From: Candidatus Roseilinea sp. NK_OTU-006
GTDB taxonomy: Bacteria; Chloroflexota; Anaerolineae; J036; Brachytrichaceae
Assembly (NCBI RefSeq): GCF_012931985.1
Contig: NZ_JAAFGM010000002.1
Location: 1 to 64,000, forward strand
Reading direction: 5' to 3'
DNA length: 64,000 nt
Shown: positions 45,152 through 54,461 of the stretch, one piece after another
Numbering within the stretch: the stretch's first letter is position 1
Layout of the letters: the number at the start of each line of letters is the position of its first letter
Made by a program: the position numbers and the translations under genes
The notes under the pieces: model-generated
Database searches by the model: none
Told to the model about the DNA's origin: nothing
What the model saw: only the letters and a program-made list of their open reading frames with translations

Positions 45152-47281
45152 ATGAAAATCATCACACCCGAGAGCCTATACGACATCGTTCTACTCGACG
45201 ACGCGCGCGTTTCTCCCGACGGCGCCTACGTCGCCTTTGTGCACACAAGCGTAGATCGCAGCGGCAACAAATACAACCGCACGATCTGGATCAAAGACCT
45301 GACCGACCGGCGCGCGCCGGCGCGCCCGCTCACCGCCAGCGTCAAAGATGGATCGCCGCGCTGGTCGCCGGATGGGCGCTATCTCGCTTTTATCTCGACG
45401 CGCGACGAGAAACCGCAGGTGTTCGTCTTGCCCATGCGCGAACCCGGCGAAGCGCGCAGCATCACCGCACACCCCAACGGCGTCGAGGCATTCGAGTGGT
45501 CGCCCGATGGCAAGCGCATCGCCTTTACCGCGCGTATGCGCACCGATGAGTGTGAACGGGAGGACGAGGCAGCCACCAAGGACGAAGGACGCAAGACGGA
45601 AGACGGAGAGAGCGCACCGGCGACGTTCAAAGACGCTTGGGAGCTGAAGCGCGAGAAAGAGCAAACGCAACACGAAGAGGAGATGCGGCTCGACCCGCGC
45701 GTCATCTCCCGCGTGCCCTATCGCACCGGCACGACGTTCATCGAAGATCGCTACGCGCACATCTACGTGGTGGACGTGCCGGCGTCCCTCGCCGAATTCA
45801 ACGCGGGCCGGGCCTTTCGACTGACGCCGAATGACAGCGCAGCCAACTTCGCCCCACCGGTTTGGTCGGCCGACGGCAAGACGATCTACAGCGCCTACAC
45901 CCGCGACCCGGATTCGGGCGAAATGTTCCGTTACGCCGACCTGGTTCGCTTTGACGCCGGCAACACGAACCCGCACCGACGCGGCTTCGAGCGCATCGCG
46001 CTGGCCGGTTACACGTGCTATACGCCGACGCCATCGCCGGACGGCCGATGGCTGGCCTTCGACCGCTCGTTCGAAGATCCGGCGGCCTATCAGCCGGCTA
46101 CGCTGGCGATCGTGCCACTGCAGCCCGACGGCGCGGCCGATATGGATCACCTGATTGACCTGACCGACGCGCTCGACCGCAGTCTGGTCGCGTTCGCCTG
46201 GAGCCCGGACAGCCGCTTCCTCTACTTCACGCTCAGCAAGGACGGTGCGATCAACTTGTGGCGGGCGCGCATCCCGCGCACCCCGCCGCGCGCCCGGCGC
46301 ATCGAGATCCAGCAAGTCACCCAAGCCATCCAAGAGATCAACGACTTCAGCGCGATGGCCGATGGCCGCGCGGTCTTCATCGCCAGCACCCCGGGCGACC
46401 CCAGCGCACTCTATGAACTGGATGCGCAGCGGCGCATCCGGCCTCTTTATCGGCCCAACAGCCGCTTCCTGGCCGAACACAGCATCGGCCGGGTGGCGTC
46501 CGTCCGCTACCGCTCCGAAGGCCGCACGATCCAGGGATGGGTCATTACGCCGCCGGACTTTGACCCGCGCCAGCGGTATCCGCTCGTTGTGCAGATGCAC
46601 GGCGGGCCGCATGTGATGTGGGGCGCGGCGACACGCAGCATGTGGCATGAGTTCCAGGCCATGGCCGCAGCCGGCTACGTGGTGTTCTACTGCAACCCGC
46701 GCGGCTCCGACGGCTACGGCAGAGATTTCTGGCACGCCAATCGGGGCGATTGGGGCGATGGCCCGATGCGTGATGTGCTGCGCGGGGTGGATATCGTGGT
46801 CGGTCGCGGCTACATTGACGTTGAGCGGATGTGCCTGACCGGCGGGAGCTATGCCGGCTATCTGACGGCCTGGATCATCGGTCGAGACCATCGCTTCGCT
46901 GCCGCCTGCGCCCAGCGCGGCGTGTACAACCTGGTATCCATGCGCAACACGACGGACGTGCCTTTCTTCAACGACCGGGAGATGGGGGGGATCACGCCCT
47001 GGGACGATGCGCAGACGCTGTGGGCGCGATCGCCCATTGCGCTAGTGCCCAACATGCGGACGCCGCTGCTGATCGAGCACAGCGAACTGGACTATCGTGT
47101 GCCGATCGAGCAGGCCGAGCAGTTGTTCCAGGCCATGCGCCTACAGCGGAAGGTGGTTGAGCTGGTGCGTTGGCCGCGCGAGGGGCATGAGCTTTCGCGC
47201 AGCGGCGAGCCGAAGCATCGCGTCGAGCGCATCCAACGCATCATTCGATGGTTTAATACGCATGCGCGTCGTGAGCAGTGA
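45152..47281 (+). CDS. S9 family (prolyl oligopeptidase-type) serine peptidase
   Basis: A 709-residue peptidase. The start at 45152 (MKIITPESLYDIVLLDDARVS) is preferred to an ATG 51 bases upstream by comparison with family N-termini. A beta-propeller (about 20-400) with WSPDGRYLAFIS-type repeats precedes the alpha/beta hydrolase domain (about 430-709). The nucleophile is in GGSYAGYLTAW, the acid in HSELDYRVP, and the His in REGHELSRSGEP. A charged insertion of about 60 residues (EREDEAATKDEGRKTED) interrupts the propeller. No signal peptide was seen, so it is cytoplasmic and probably acts on short peptides or acyl-peptides. gtrA-like overlaps its 3' end by 20 bases. Confidence 0.92.
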   Translation: MKIITPESLYDIVLLDDARVSPDGAYVAFVHTSVDRSGNKYNRTIWIKDLTDRRAPARPLTASVKDGSPRWSPDGRYLAFISTRDEKPQVFVLPMREPGEARSITAHPNGVEAFEWSPDGKRIAFTARMRTDECEREDEAATKDEGRKTEDGESAPATFKDAWELKREKEQTQHEEEMRLDPRVISRVPYRTGTTFIEDRYAHIYVVDVPASLAEFNAGRAFRLTPNDSAANFAPPVWSADGKTIYSAYTRDPDSGEMFRYADLVRFDAGNTNPHRRGFERIALAGYTCYTPTPSPDGRWLAFDRSFEDPAAYQPATLAIVPLQPDGAADMDHLIDLTDALDRSLVAFAWSPDSRFLYFTLSKDGAINLWRARIPRTPPRARRIEIQQVTQAIQEINDFSAMADGRAVFIASTPGDPSALYELDAQRRIRPLYRPNSRFLAEHSIGRVASVRYRSEGRTIQGWVITPPDFDPRQRYPLVVQMHGGPHVMWGAATRSMWHEFQAMAAAGYVVFYCNPRGSDGYGRDFWHANRGDWGDGPMRDVLRGVDIVVGRGYIDVERMCLTGGSYAGYLTAWIIGRDHRFAAACAQRGVYNLVSMRNTTDVPFFNDREMGGITPWDDAQTLWARSPIALVPNMRTPLLIEHSELDYRVPIEQAEQLFQAMRLQRKVVELVRWPREGHELSRSGEPKHRVERIQRIIRWFNTHARREQ

Positions 47282-47849
47282 AAAGCACTCGCTGTCTGTA
47301 AGCCGGTTTGTGCCCACGGCGGTCAAGGGCACGCGTTTCTACGGGCTGGCTCACCGCAACAAGCCGGAGATCAAACGGTTTGTCAAATTCGCCGTCGTCG
47401 GCGCCGGCGGGCTGGTCATTGACATCGGCTTGCTGAACATTTTTGAGCGCCATCTGGGCATGCCGGTGCCGCCTGCCGTTGCGCTCGCATTCATCATCGC
47501 CGCCACGAACAACTTCATCTGGAACCGCTTGTGGGTATATCCCGAATCGCGCACGCAGAAGAAGCGCCGGCAGATGCCGGTCTTCCTCGCCGTCAACGCA
47601 GCCGGTTTGCTCATCAACGAGCTGATCTTCCTGTTGTTCCAGGCGCCCATCACTGCGCTCGTCCGCCTCATCCCCATCCCCTTCTTCCAAGCGCACTATC
47701 GGGGCATCGGCCTGAACGTCACCAAGCTGATCGCCGCAGTGGTCGTGATGCTGTGGAATTTCTTCGTCAATCGCTTCGTGACCTTCCGCAACGTAGCGTG
47801 GAAACGGAACATCCCGGCCGAGATCGAACCGGCCGACAGTGCGCTCTGA
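47262..47849 (+). CDS. GtrA-like membrane protein
   Basis: A 195-residue member of the GtrA/DPMS_3 family: four transmembrane helices (about 42-62, 68-90, 108-130, 158-180) after a basic N-terminus, with KRFVKFAVVGAGGLVIDIGLL, NNFIWNRLWVYPESR and WNFFVNRFVTFRN, the three usual signatures. GtrA-type proteins are thought to help flip polyprenyl-linked sugars. The ATG at 47262 lies inside the end of the S9 gene. The GT4 gene follows, so a small glycan unit is likely. Confidence 0.88.
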   Translation: MRVVSSEKHSLSVSRFVPTAVKGTRFYGLAHRNKPEIKRFVKFAVVGAGGLVIDIGLLNIFERHLGMPVPPAVALAFIIAATNNFIWNRLWVYPESRTQKKRRQMPVFLAVNAAGLLINELIFLLFQAPITALVRLIPIPFFQAHYRGIGLNVTKLIAAVVVMLWNFFVNRFVTFRNVAWKRNIPAEIEPADSAL

Positions 47850-47900
47850 TGCCGTGTTTCCGAATGTGTGATACTTGGCATCCGCCGTCGGGCGTTCGCT

Positions 47901-49070
47901 GTGGCGCGCATCACGATTGACTACACGCCGGCCATCCACCAGGACGCGGGCATCGCGCGGCTAACGCGCGAGGTCGTGCGCGCCGTGCTGGCATCGGGCG
48001 CGCCTCATGAGTTCCGCCTGTTCGTCATGGGCCGGCCCGCGCCCGGTGTGCCGCTCTCCAACCTGATGAACACGCGCGAGTTGCCGCTGCATGTCTCGCG
48101 CATGAGCGACCGTTGGCTCTACCGGCTGTGGTTTCGCGCCAACGTGCGCGCACCGGTGCAGCTCTTCAGCGGCCCGTGCGACCTGTATCACGCCACCGAC
48201 TTCGTGCTGCCACCATTGCGCGATGGCACGCCCAGCGTGCTGACGGTGCACGATCTCTCGTTCGAGCGCGATCCCGACTCCGCGCCGCCGCGCCTCATCC
48301 CCTTCCTCAAGCGCGTGGTGCCCGATTCGGCCCGGCGCGCGACGCACATCGTCGCCGATTCGCACGCCACCGCGCGCGACCTGACGGCGCTTTACGGTGT
48401 GCCGCCGGAGAAGATCACCGTCATCCATAGCGGCGTGGACGGGCGATTCACACCCTATCGCGATACGCTCTACATGCAGCGCCGGCGCGCCTACGTGCTG
48501 AAGAAATACGGCATCGGCGACGCGCCGTTCATCCTCACCGTCGGCACGCTGCAGCGGCGCAAGAATCACCTGCGCCTGGTTCAGGCCTTTGCCAAGCTCA
48601 TCGCGGCGCGTTCCGGCGCCCGCACGCCGCTGCTCGTGATCGCTGGCGGCAAGGGCTGGCTGTACGACGAGGTGCACGCCGAGGTGCAGCGGCTCGGATT
48701 GGGCGAACGCGTCAGGTTCATCGGCTACGTGGAGGATATGGACCTGCCGCACCTGTACCGCGCCGCGGCCGCCTTCGCCTTCCCTTCGACCTACGAGGGC
48801 TTTGGCCTGCCGCCGTTGGAGGCGATGGCCAGCGGGGTGCCGGTGGTCACCTCCAACGTCTCGTCGCTGCCGGAGGTGGTCGGCGAGGCCGGCTTGCAAG
48901 TGGATCCGCTCGACGTAGACGCGCTGGCGCGCGCGCTGGAGCAGGCGCTGAACGACGAGGTGTGGCGGCGACACTGCATTGCGCGTGGGCTGGCGCGGGC
49001 CGCGCAGTTCACTTGGCAGCGCGCCGCCGAGCAACTCCTCGCCGTGTATGAGCGCGTGCTGCGGCAGTAG
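47901..49070 (+). CDS. GT4 glycosyltransferase
   Basis: A 389-residue GT-B enzyme starting at GTG 47901 (VARITIDYTPAIHQDAGIARLTREV); a GTG at 47868 is possible, but it overlaps a TGTGATACT extended -10 element (47867-47875). Motifs include DLYHATDFVLPPLRDG, VLTVHDLSFERDP, ILTVGTLQRRKNHLRLVQAF and FAFPSTYEGFGLPPLEAMASGVPVVTSN with the nucleotide-sugar Glu pair. It resembles mannosyl- or rhamnosyltransferases and may share a role with GtrA. Its C-terminal half is similar in layout to the GT4 at 39051, from which recombination is conceivable. Confidence 0.88.
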   Translation: MARITIDYTPAIHQDAGIARLTREVVRAVLASGAPHEFRLFVMGRPAPGVPLSNLMNTRELPLHVSRMSDRWLYRLWFRANVRAPVQLFSGPCDLYHATDFVLPPLRDGTPSVLTVHDLSFERDPDSAPPRLIPFLKRVVPDSARRATHIVADSHATARDLTALYGVPPEKITVIHSGVDGRFTPYRDTLYMQRRRAYVLKKYGIGDAPFILTVGTLQRRKNHLRLVQAFAKLIAARSGARTPLLVIAGGKGWLYDEVHAEVQRLGLGERVRFIGYVEDMDLPHLYRAAAAFAFPSTYEGFGLPPLEAMASGVPVVTSNVSSLPEVVGEAGLQVDPLDVDALARALEQALNDEVWRRHCIARGLARAAQFTWQRAAEQLLAVYERVLRQ

Positions 49071-49073
49071 AAT
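49068..49073 (+). promoter_or_regulatory. -10-like TAGAAT 7 bases before the MNT gene
   Basis: TAGAAT overlaps the stop codon (TAG) of the GT4 gene and lies 7 bases before the ATG at 49081, with no Shine-Dalgarno sequence. The spacing suggests a leaderless message for the MNT/HEPN pair. Confidence 0.45.
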
Positions 49074-49080
49074 CGGTGGC

Positions 49081-49464
49081 ATGGCCTTTTCGGTCACCGA
49101 GGAACAGCTTCAGGCGCTCCGCGAGCGCATGCGGCGCGAGCAAGCGCGCGCCGCGAAGCGCGCCGCCGAAGCGCGCGCCCACTTGCCCGAGATCGTGCGC
49201 ATCCTCGTCGAGCGCTATGGCGCAACGCGCGTGGTGTTGTTCGGGTCACTGGCCCGTGGCGACTTCGACGAGGGCTCGGACATAGACATCGCCGCCGACA
49301 ATCTCGCCGGTGTCCGCCTGTATCAGGCCATGGGTGAGTTGAGTCGCAACGCGCCCTGCTGGGTGGACCTGAAGCCGTTGGACGAGCTGCCGCCGGCTTT
49401 CTGTGCACGCGCGTTCAGGACGAGTGAGGTGCTGTATGACCGTGCTCAAGCCGGAGCGACTTGA
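49081..49464 (+). CDS. MNT-type nucleotidyltransferase (putative antitoxin)
   Basis: A 127-residue minimal nucleotidyltransferase of the MNT family. The signature VVLFGSLARGDFDEGSDIDIA carries GS-x10-DxD, with the metal-binding Asp pair intact. An Arg-rich helix (about 8-45) precedes it. In characterised MNT/HEPN modules the MNT protein adds nucleotides to the HEPN toxin and neutralises it. The overlap of 29 bases with the HEPN-like gene downstream fits that operon design. The ATG at 49081 was chosen because it lies behind a -10-like element and the family starts near here. Confidence 0.88.
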   Translation: MAFSVTEEQLQALRERMRREQARAAKRAAEARAHLPEIVRILVERYGATRVVLFGSLARGDFDEGSDIDIAADNLAGVRLYQAMGELSRNAPCWVDLKPLDELPPAFCARAFRTSEVLYDRAQAGAT

Positions 49465-49942
49465 ACTTCTGGCTGCCGACATTCGCGAAGCATCCAATCA
49501 GCTCGACAAGATCGTGCGGGGCGTCCAGGAAGTGTTAGTGCTTGCTGAAGATGACCCCGCGCGCCGTCACATCTACACAGAAAGCCTCGCCCTGAAGCTA
49601 CAGTCGTTCTATACCGGTTGTGAGCGTGTCTTTCGAGTCATTGCCGATGAGCTGAATGGCGGATTGCCATCCGGTAGCGATTGGCATCTCCGGTTGTTGC
49701 AACGCGCCAGCGTTGCATACCGCGATCGTCCGCAGATCATCGCAAAGACGACCGCCGACGCGCTCGACGACTATCTCGCCTTTCGTCACGTTGTGCGGAA
49801 TGCCTACACCTTCGACTTGGATGCTGAGCGCGTCGAGGAACTTGCACGCAGCTTACCGACAACGTTCGACGCATTCTCGCGTGACCTACAGCGATTCGTC
49901 GCCTGGCTGGAGGACACAGCCGCGCGGCTATCAGACCACTGA
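49436..49942 (+). CDS. HepT-like HEPN domain protein (putative toxin)
   Basis: A 168-residue, mostly helical protein pairing with the MNT gene. The region FRHVVRNAYTFDL (about 121-134) corresponds to the HEPN Rx4-6H site of this HepT-like group. Here the residue in the His position is Asn (R-H-V-V-R-N), which is a departure from the classical catalytic pair, though this form may be usual in the subfamily. QSFYTGCERVFRVIADELNGG is another typical helix. Start at 49436 (MTVLKPERLE), inside the MNT gene. If active, it would be an RNase toxin; otherwise it may be a stable regulatory partner. Confidence 0.75.
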   Translation: MTVLKPERLELLAADIREASNQLDKIVRGVQEVLVLAEDDPARRHIYTESLALKLQSFYTGCERVFRVIADELNGGLPSGSDWHLRLLQRASVAYRDRPQIIAKTTADALDDYLAFRHVVRNAYTFDLDAERVEELARSLPTTFDAFSRDLQRFVAWLEDTAARLSDH

Positions 49943-49954
49943 TCCTGCGTCGTC

Positions 49955-51235
49955 ATGGATGAAACCATCTCTCCGCCCCGCCTGCGCGACCTGCCGGTCA
50001 GCGCGCGCGCTCAGGCATTGGGCTTGAACAGCGAGCAGGCCGACGTGTTGCGCGCCGGCCTCTCGCTCGAACAAGCCGATCACATGATCGAGAACGTGAT
50101 CGGCACCTTCGCCCTGCCGCTGGGCGTGGCGCAGCACTTCGTCGTGAACGGCCGGGAGATCGCGGCTGTGCCGATGGTCATCGAAGAGGCCAGCGTGGTT
50201 GCGGCGTGCAGCTATGCCGCTAAGCTGGCCCGCGCTGCCGGCGGGTTCACCGCCGGCAGCAGCTCCCCGATCATGATCGGCCAGATTCAGGTGCTGGACG
50301 CGCCTGACCTCGAAGCGGCACGCGCACGCATCGCTGCCGAAGCCGACGCGCTGATCCACTGGCTGAATCATGACAACCCCTCGACGTGCAGCCGGCATGC
50401 GCGCGCCGTGGGACTCGAAACGCGCGCGCTGGCCGGCCCGCCGCCGATGCTCATCGTGCACGTGCTCTACGACTGCGGCGACGCGATGGGCGCCAACTTG
50501 ATCAACACGGCATGCGAGGCGCTTGCCCCGCGCATCGCTCAGCTTGCCGGCGGGCGCGTCAACCTGCGCATCCTCTCTAACCTGAGCGACCGGCGCATGG
50601 CCTGGGCGACCTGCACCATCCGCGCCGAGCTGCTGGCTTCACGCGCCGATAACGCGATCTCGCCGGAAGAGATCGTCGCGCGCATCGTCGAAGCGTCGCG
50701 CTTCGCCGAACTGGACCCCTACCGCGCTGCGACGCACAACAAGGGCATCATGAACGGAATTGACGCAGTGGTGATCGCCACCGGAAACGACTGGCGCGCC
50801 GTCGAGGCCGGCGCGCACGCCTACGCCGCGCGCGACGGCCGCTACACGGCGCTGGCGACCTGGCGCGCGAACGAGGCTGGTGACTTGGTCGGTCGCATCG
50901 AATTGCCGCTAGCCGTAGGCATCGTGGGCGGGGCGACGCGCGTTCACCCGACGGCGCAGCTTGCGTTGAAGTTGCTCGGCGTTCAGACGGCGCGCGAGCT
51001 GGCCGAGATCATCGCCTGCGTGGGGTTGGCGCAGAACTTCGCCGCGATTCGCGCATTGGCAATGGAGGGCATCCAACAGGGGCACATGACGCTGCACGCC
51101 CGGCAGATTGCCATCGCTGCCGGTGCGTCGGGCGAGGATATCGAGCGCATCGCTGCGCAGCTCATCGCCGAGAGGAACGTGCGACTGGAGCGGGCGAAAG
51201 CGCTGGTCAGGCGCGATCCTTCGCCTCTTGCTTGA
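49955..51235 (+). CDS. mvaA: Class II hydroxymethylglutaryl-CoA reductase
   Basis: A 426-residue NAD(P)H-dependent enzyme interconverting HMG-CoA and mevalonate. It has the substrate motif VPMVIEEASVVAACS with catalytic Glu, SSPIMIGQIQV, the DAMGANL dinucleotide/CoA segment, THNKGIMNGIDAV with catalytic Lys, GNDWRAVEAGAHAYAARDG with catalytic Asp, and GHMTLHARQIA with the catalytic His. This is the class II (mvaA) pattern. It can serve mevalonate synthesis for isoprenoids or mevalonate breakdown; no other mevalonate gene is visible to decide. It converges on the NurA gene with a 29-base overlap. Confidence 0.95.
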   Translation: MDETISPPRLRDLPVSARAQALGLNSEQADVLRAGLSLEQADHMIENVIGTFALPLGVAQHFVVNGREIAAVPMVIEEASVVAACSYAAKLARAAGGFTAGSSSPIMIGQIQVLDAPDLEAARARIAAEADALIHWLNHDNPSTCSRHARAVGLETRALAGPPPMLIVHVLYDCGDAMGANLINTACEALAPRIAQLAGGRVNLRILSNLSDRRMAWATCTIRAELLASRADNAISPEEIVARIVEASRFAELDPYRAATHNKGIMNGIDAVVIATGNDWRAVEAGAHAYAARDGRYTALATWRANEAGDLVGRIELPLAVGIVGGATRVHPTAQLALKLLGVQTARELAEIIACVGLAQNFAAIRALAMEGIQQGHMTLHARQIAIAAGASGEDIERIAAQLIAERNVRLERAKALVRRDPSPLA

Positions 51236-52427
51236 ACGACGCCTGGGCCAGGATGCCACTCGCCAATAGCGCCTGCTCGATGGCCTGCTCGATCTCGTGC
51301 TGATCCTCCTGGCGCACCACGGCTTCCTCGTGCGCCGCTTTCAAGATGAGCGGATAGCCCCCGCCCAGACGGGCGTGGCGGTGCAGCACGGCGCATAGCG
51401 CGCCGATCGCGCCGGCGCACCATTGCGGCGCTTCAATGCGCGCGATGATCGGCCGCCCTGGCTCGCCGAAATTGACGTAGCACGCGCGCACGGCATGCTC
51501 GCCCAGGTATTGCGGCGCGTTCACCTCCCAGCGCGGGTCGAACAGCGCCGTGCGATGCGCCGGCGCCAATTCGCGCTCCAGCAAATGGCGATCGAAGACG
51601 CCGGCGACCTCGCGCTCGCGTTCACGCAGCGTTCGCTCGGTCACCGCATCCGGGGATAAGCCGGCCAGCGCACAAGTGCGTGCGATGCTGTTGCTGTTGG
51701 GCCGGTCAATATAACCACACACCCACGCGCCGCAATCGCGTATCACGCTCAGCGCAGCTTTGAGCGGGTTGAGCAATCGCTCGGCGTCGTACGCCAGGTT
51801 GCGTGAGGTGAGCAGCGCGAACGGGACGAGCGAACCATCGGCAACCAGCACGGGCTGCAGGTCGGCGTCGCGCGCCATCCGGCAGGCCTGCGCCATCAGC
51901 TCGATCTCCATCAGATCGCGCAGATTGACGATCTCGGCGGGTGGCTTGAGCTCGCCAGTGCGTTCGTCGAACAGCGCGCTCTCCTCGATCAATTGCGATC
52001 GCTTGACGCGGCGCAACTGTTCGACCAGTGGATGGCGGGATTCGCCGTAGACGAGACCGGCGCAGCCCACTTGCACGTAGGCAAAGACGAAGGGTTTGTG
52101 GCGATCCGGCAGGATCTGCGAGCCGTCGGCGGCAACCAGCGCATAGCGATCCGGTTCCTGGCCGAAGGGGAACTGTCGGTTGATCGGCTCGCCGGCATCG
52201 AACAGCGCGCTGGCCCAGCGCAGGCCAGGGATGCGTGTAGCGGCGCGGCAGGTCTCCAGCAGTGCATCGGCATGAGCGAAGCCGTCGCGCAGCGGCGCGC
52301 ATAACTGCGCCAGCCGATCCTCGCGGTGGCAGCGCGTGGTCTGATAGGCCTGGGCATAACGATTAATCTGCTCGTGAAGCTGGCGAACGTCAAACGGCAT
52401 GGGGTAAATGAATTTGACAGAACTCAC
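51207..52427 (-). CDS. NurA domain protein
   Basis: A 406-residue protein with a NurA nuclease-like domain. ALVAADGSQILPDRHK near residue 95 and VLVADGSLVPFALL near 195 supply the Asp residues typical of the RNase H-like metal site, and the C-terminus has YVNFGEPGRPIIARIEAPQW and GYPLILKAAHEEAVV. NurA works with HerA in DNA end resection in archaea; HerA is not in the window. Starts are GTG at 52427 or ATG at 52400 (MPFDVRQLHEQ), the latter being likely. It converges with mvaA. Confidence 0.82.
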   Translation of the reverse strand: MSSVKFIYPMPFDVRQLHEQINRYAQAYQTTRCHREDRLAQLCAPLRDGFAHADALLETCRAATRIPGLRWASALFDAGEPINRQFPFGQEPDRYALVAADGSQILPDRHKPFVFAYVQVGCAGLVYGESRHPLVEQLRRVKRSQLIEESALFDERTGELKPPAEIVNLRDLMEIELMAQACRMARDADLQPVLVADGSLVPFALLTSRNLAYDAERLLNPLKAALSVIRDCGAWVCGYIDRPNSNSIARTCALAGLSPDAVTERTLREREREVAGVFDRHLLERELAPAHRTALFDPRWEVNAPQYLGEHAVRACYVNFGEPGRPIIARIEAPQWCAGAIGALCAVLHRHARLGGGYPLILKAAHEEAVVRQEDQHEIEQAIEQALLASGILAQASFKQEAKDRA

Positions 52428-52715
52428 AACAAGCCATCGTCTATTATGCCCGTTGCGAGTCGAACATCTTCCACGTGTTCCACGGCGAGCCTTTGCACGG
52501 CTTTAATCGCCATCAAGCCGACCTTTAACGACGAATTCCTCGAATCGCACAACATCGTAGCGCCGATTCGCGCGGCGGTGTTGCGCGAGACGATAACCCG
52601 GGCTATTGACCGCGCCGCGCGCGATTGCTGGCCGGCGGAACACATGACCGCTCATCGGGCATGAGCCTGATTTTGCAACAGTTTACTTTGGGCATGCGCG
52701 TTGCTCCTGACCCGA
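52428..52715. other. Interval with possible broken coding remnant
   Basis: Between NurA and the PA14 gene the plus strand reads YYARCESNIFHVFHGEPLHG in one frame (52442 on) and, after a stop near 52525, TFNDEFLESHNIVAPIRAAV in the next, with no start or end of a known family. It may be the relic of a decayed gene. No terminator with a T-tract was seen. Confidence 0.35.
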
Positions 52716-54461
52716 TTACGGCGGCATGACCTCGACCGGCACCACAACGCGAATGGTCGTGCGATATTCCACCACCACGTAGAGCGGCGCAGCCGGCGCT
52801 TCGTCCAACTCGTCGGTGAAGGTGAAGCGCCCGTTGCGATTGGTGCGCGTGCGGCCGAGCAATGTTGCGTTCGATCCGTCCGGCTCCTCGCTCAGGCGGA
52901 TCGAGATGCGAGCGTTCGGCGGCCAATTCTTGCCCGTCACCTGCAGTTGCACGCTCTGGCTCAACACAGCCGTCACCGTCGGCGACGGCGTCGCAGTTAG
53001 AGTGGGTGTAGGCGTAGGTGTGAGCGTAGAGGTAGGCACAGGTGTAGATGTCGGTGTTGATGTAGGCGTGGGTGTCGAGGTAGGCGTAGGCGTCGCCGGC
53101 TCTTGCGTTGGCGTGCTGGTCGGCTTGGGTGTGTCGGTGGGTTGTGGCGTGAACGTCGCCGTCGGTTGCGGCGTCGGCGTGAACGTGTGGGTCGGCGACG
53201 GCGTTGGCGTGCTGGTCGGCTCGGGTGTGTCGGTGGGTTGTGGCGTGAACGTCGCCGTCGGTTGCGGCGTCGGCGTGAACGTGTGGGTCGGCGACGGCGT
53301 TGATGTAGGCAAGGGGATTGGCGTGGCCGTCAACGTCGGCGCCGGAGTCGGTGTAGCCGTCAACGTCGGCAGCGGGATTGGCGTAGCGGTGGACGGCGGC
53401 GGAACTTGCGTTGGGATGGGTGTTGCTGTCGCCGTCGGCGGCACGGGCGTCGGCGTGGCTGTCGGTGTGGGCGATGCCGGCACGGGCGTCGGCGTGCGGG
53501 TCGGGGATGGCGATGGGGTAGCCGGCGGCAACTGGAAGATGCTGAAGCGAGCCGACGCGACGCCGGAGCGCTCGAAGTACTCGATGCGGAAGGAGTACGG
53601 ACGGGCGCCCAGCGTCACGTCGGTTGAGACATCGCGTGCCGCACCCTCTCGCCAATCGTCCAACACCAGCACATTGTCCAGCCACATGCGCACGCCGTCG
53701 TCCACGCGGAAGGTGAATCGGTAGGTGCCCGGCGCAAACTCCAGCGCGCGCGTCCAGCGGGCCGAGAAGTTATCGGTCGGGATGCGCGAGTCGGGCGAAC
53801 CGTAGCCCCAGTTGAAATCAATCACTGCATCGTTGCGAATGATGACGGGCGGGCCGGCCAGGTTCGGGTTCGCGTAATACTCGCCGCGCCATTCGGTGAA
53901 TGGAGGTAAGACGATCGTGGTCGGCGCCGGCGTGGGCGGCGCAGGCGTCCGAGTCGGGCGCTGCGGCGGGCGCGTGGGCGCGACGCGCGTCGGCGTCGGC
54001 GTCTGTGTGGGCGGCGCGGGCATCGCCGTGGGAGCCAACACGGTCAGCGCATCCGTGGCGAAGCGGCCGACGATGCGGGTTTGCGCATACACCTGCCAAA
54101 CGCCCGATGGGGTCTGCGCGGGAATGGTGGTGGCCAGCTCGAACCGGCCATTTGGATCGGCGCGGATCACGGCAAGGACGATCGAGCCGGTGCCCGTCGT
54201 GGGCACGGTGGAGACCAGCCCCAAGGTGATCTCCTCGTCTGCATCCCAATTTGAACCGATGATGTTCGCCACTTCGCCTGCTGTGATTCGTTTCGGGACG
54301 ACGATGATGAAGGGCAGCGGTTTGGCCGGCGTCGCCGTGGGCGTGGGCGGCATCGGCGAAAGCAGCACCTGGCACGCCGTGAGCAGTGAGGCTACAATCG
54401 CTCTGGCAACGATGCCGACGACGTTTTGAAAACTATGCCGCTTGAACGCTTTCATGCTCAT
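52716..54461 (-). CDS. PA14-domain lipoprotein with long Thr/Pro linker
   Basis: A 581-residue exported protein. A lipoprotein signal ends in SLLTACQ (Cys30). An Ig-like domain (about 50-140) has [23 protein letters not shown] Thr/Pro-rich spacer leads to a PA14 domain (about 187-312; [79 protein letters not shown]), which often binds carbohydrate. A 170-residue Thr/Pro linker with two identical-phase 32-residue repeats follows, then a C-terminal Ig-like domain (about 490-581). It is probably displayed on the cell surface. No Shine-Dalgarno stands out. Confidence 0.85.
   Translation of the reverse strand: MSMKAFKRHSFQNVVGIVARAIVASLLTACQVLLSPMPPTPTATPAKPLPFIIVVPKRITAGEVANIIGSNWDADEEITLGLVSTVPTTGTGSIVLAVIRADPNGRFELATTIPAQTPSGVWQVYAQTRIVGRFATDALTVLAPTAMPAPPTQTPTPTRVAPTRPPQRPTRTPAPPTPAPTTIVLPPFTEWRGEYYANPNLAGPPVIIRNDAVIDFNWGYGSPDSRIPTDNFSARWTRALEFAPGTYRFTFRVDDGVRMWLDNVLVLDDWREGAARDVSTDVTLGARPYSFRIEYFERSGVASARFSIFQLPPATPSPSPTRTPTPVPASPTPTATPTPVPPTATATPIPTQVPPPSTATPIPLPTLTATPTPAPTLTATPIPLPTSTPSPTHTFTPTPQPTATFTPQPTDTPEPTSTPTPSPTHTFTPTPQPTATFTPQPTDTPKPTSTPTQEPATPTPTSTPTPTSTPTSTPVPTSTLTPTPTPTLTATPSPTVTAVLSQSVQLQVTGKNWPPNARISIRLSEEPDGSNATLLGRTRTNRNGRFTFTDELDEAPAAPLYVVVEYRTTIRVVVPVEVMPP
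53110..53301 (-). repeat. Tandem 96-bp direct repeat in the Thr/Pro linker
   Basis: Two adjacent copies (53110-53205 and 53206-53301) are nearly identical; one difference is the Lys/Glu codon in the TDTPxPTSTP segment. Each encodes 32 residues, so length changes keep the frame. The repeat is embedded in a larger degenerate TPTP tract and is likely to vary in number by slippage or recombination. Confidence 0.85.

Noticed and set aside
53110-53301. Possible CRISPR-like array
   Set aside because: The 96-bp units are directly adjacent without spacers, lie inside a reading frame, and there are no cas genes.
52816-53724. Gly/Val-rich open frame opposite the PA14 lipoprotein
   Set aside because: It is the reverse of the Thr/Pro repeat codons, which read as Gly/Val on the other strand; no start signal or domain.
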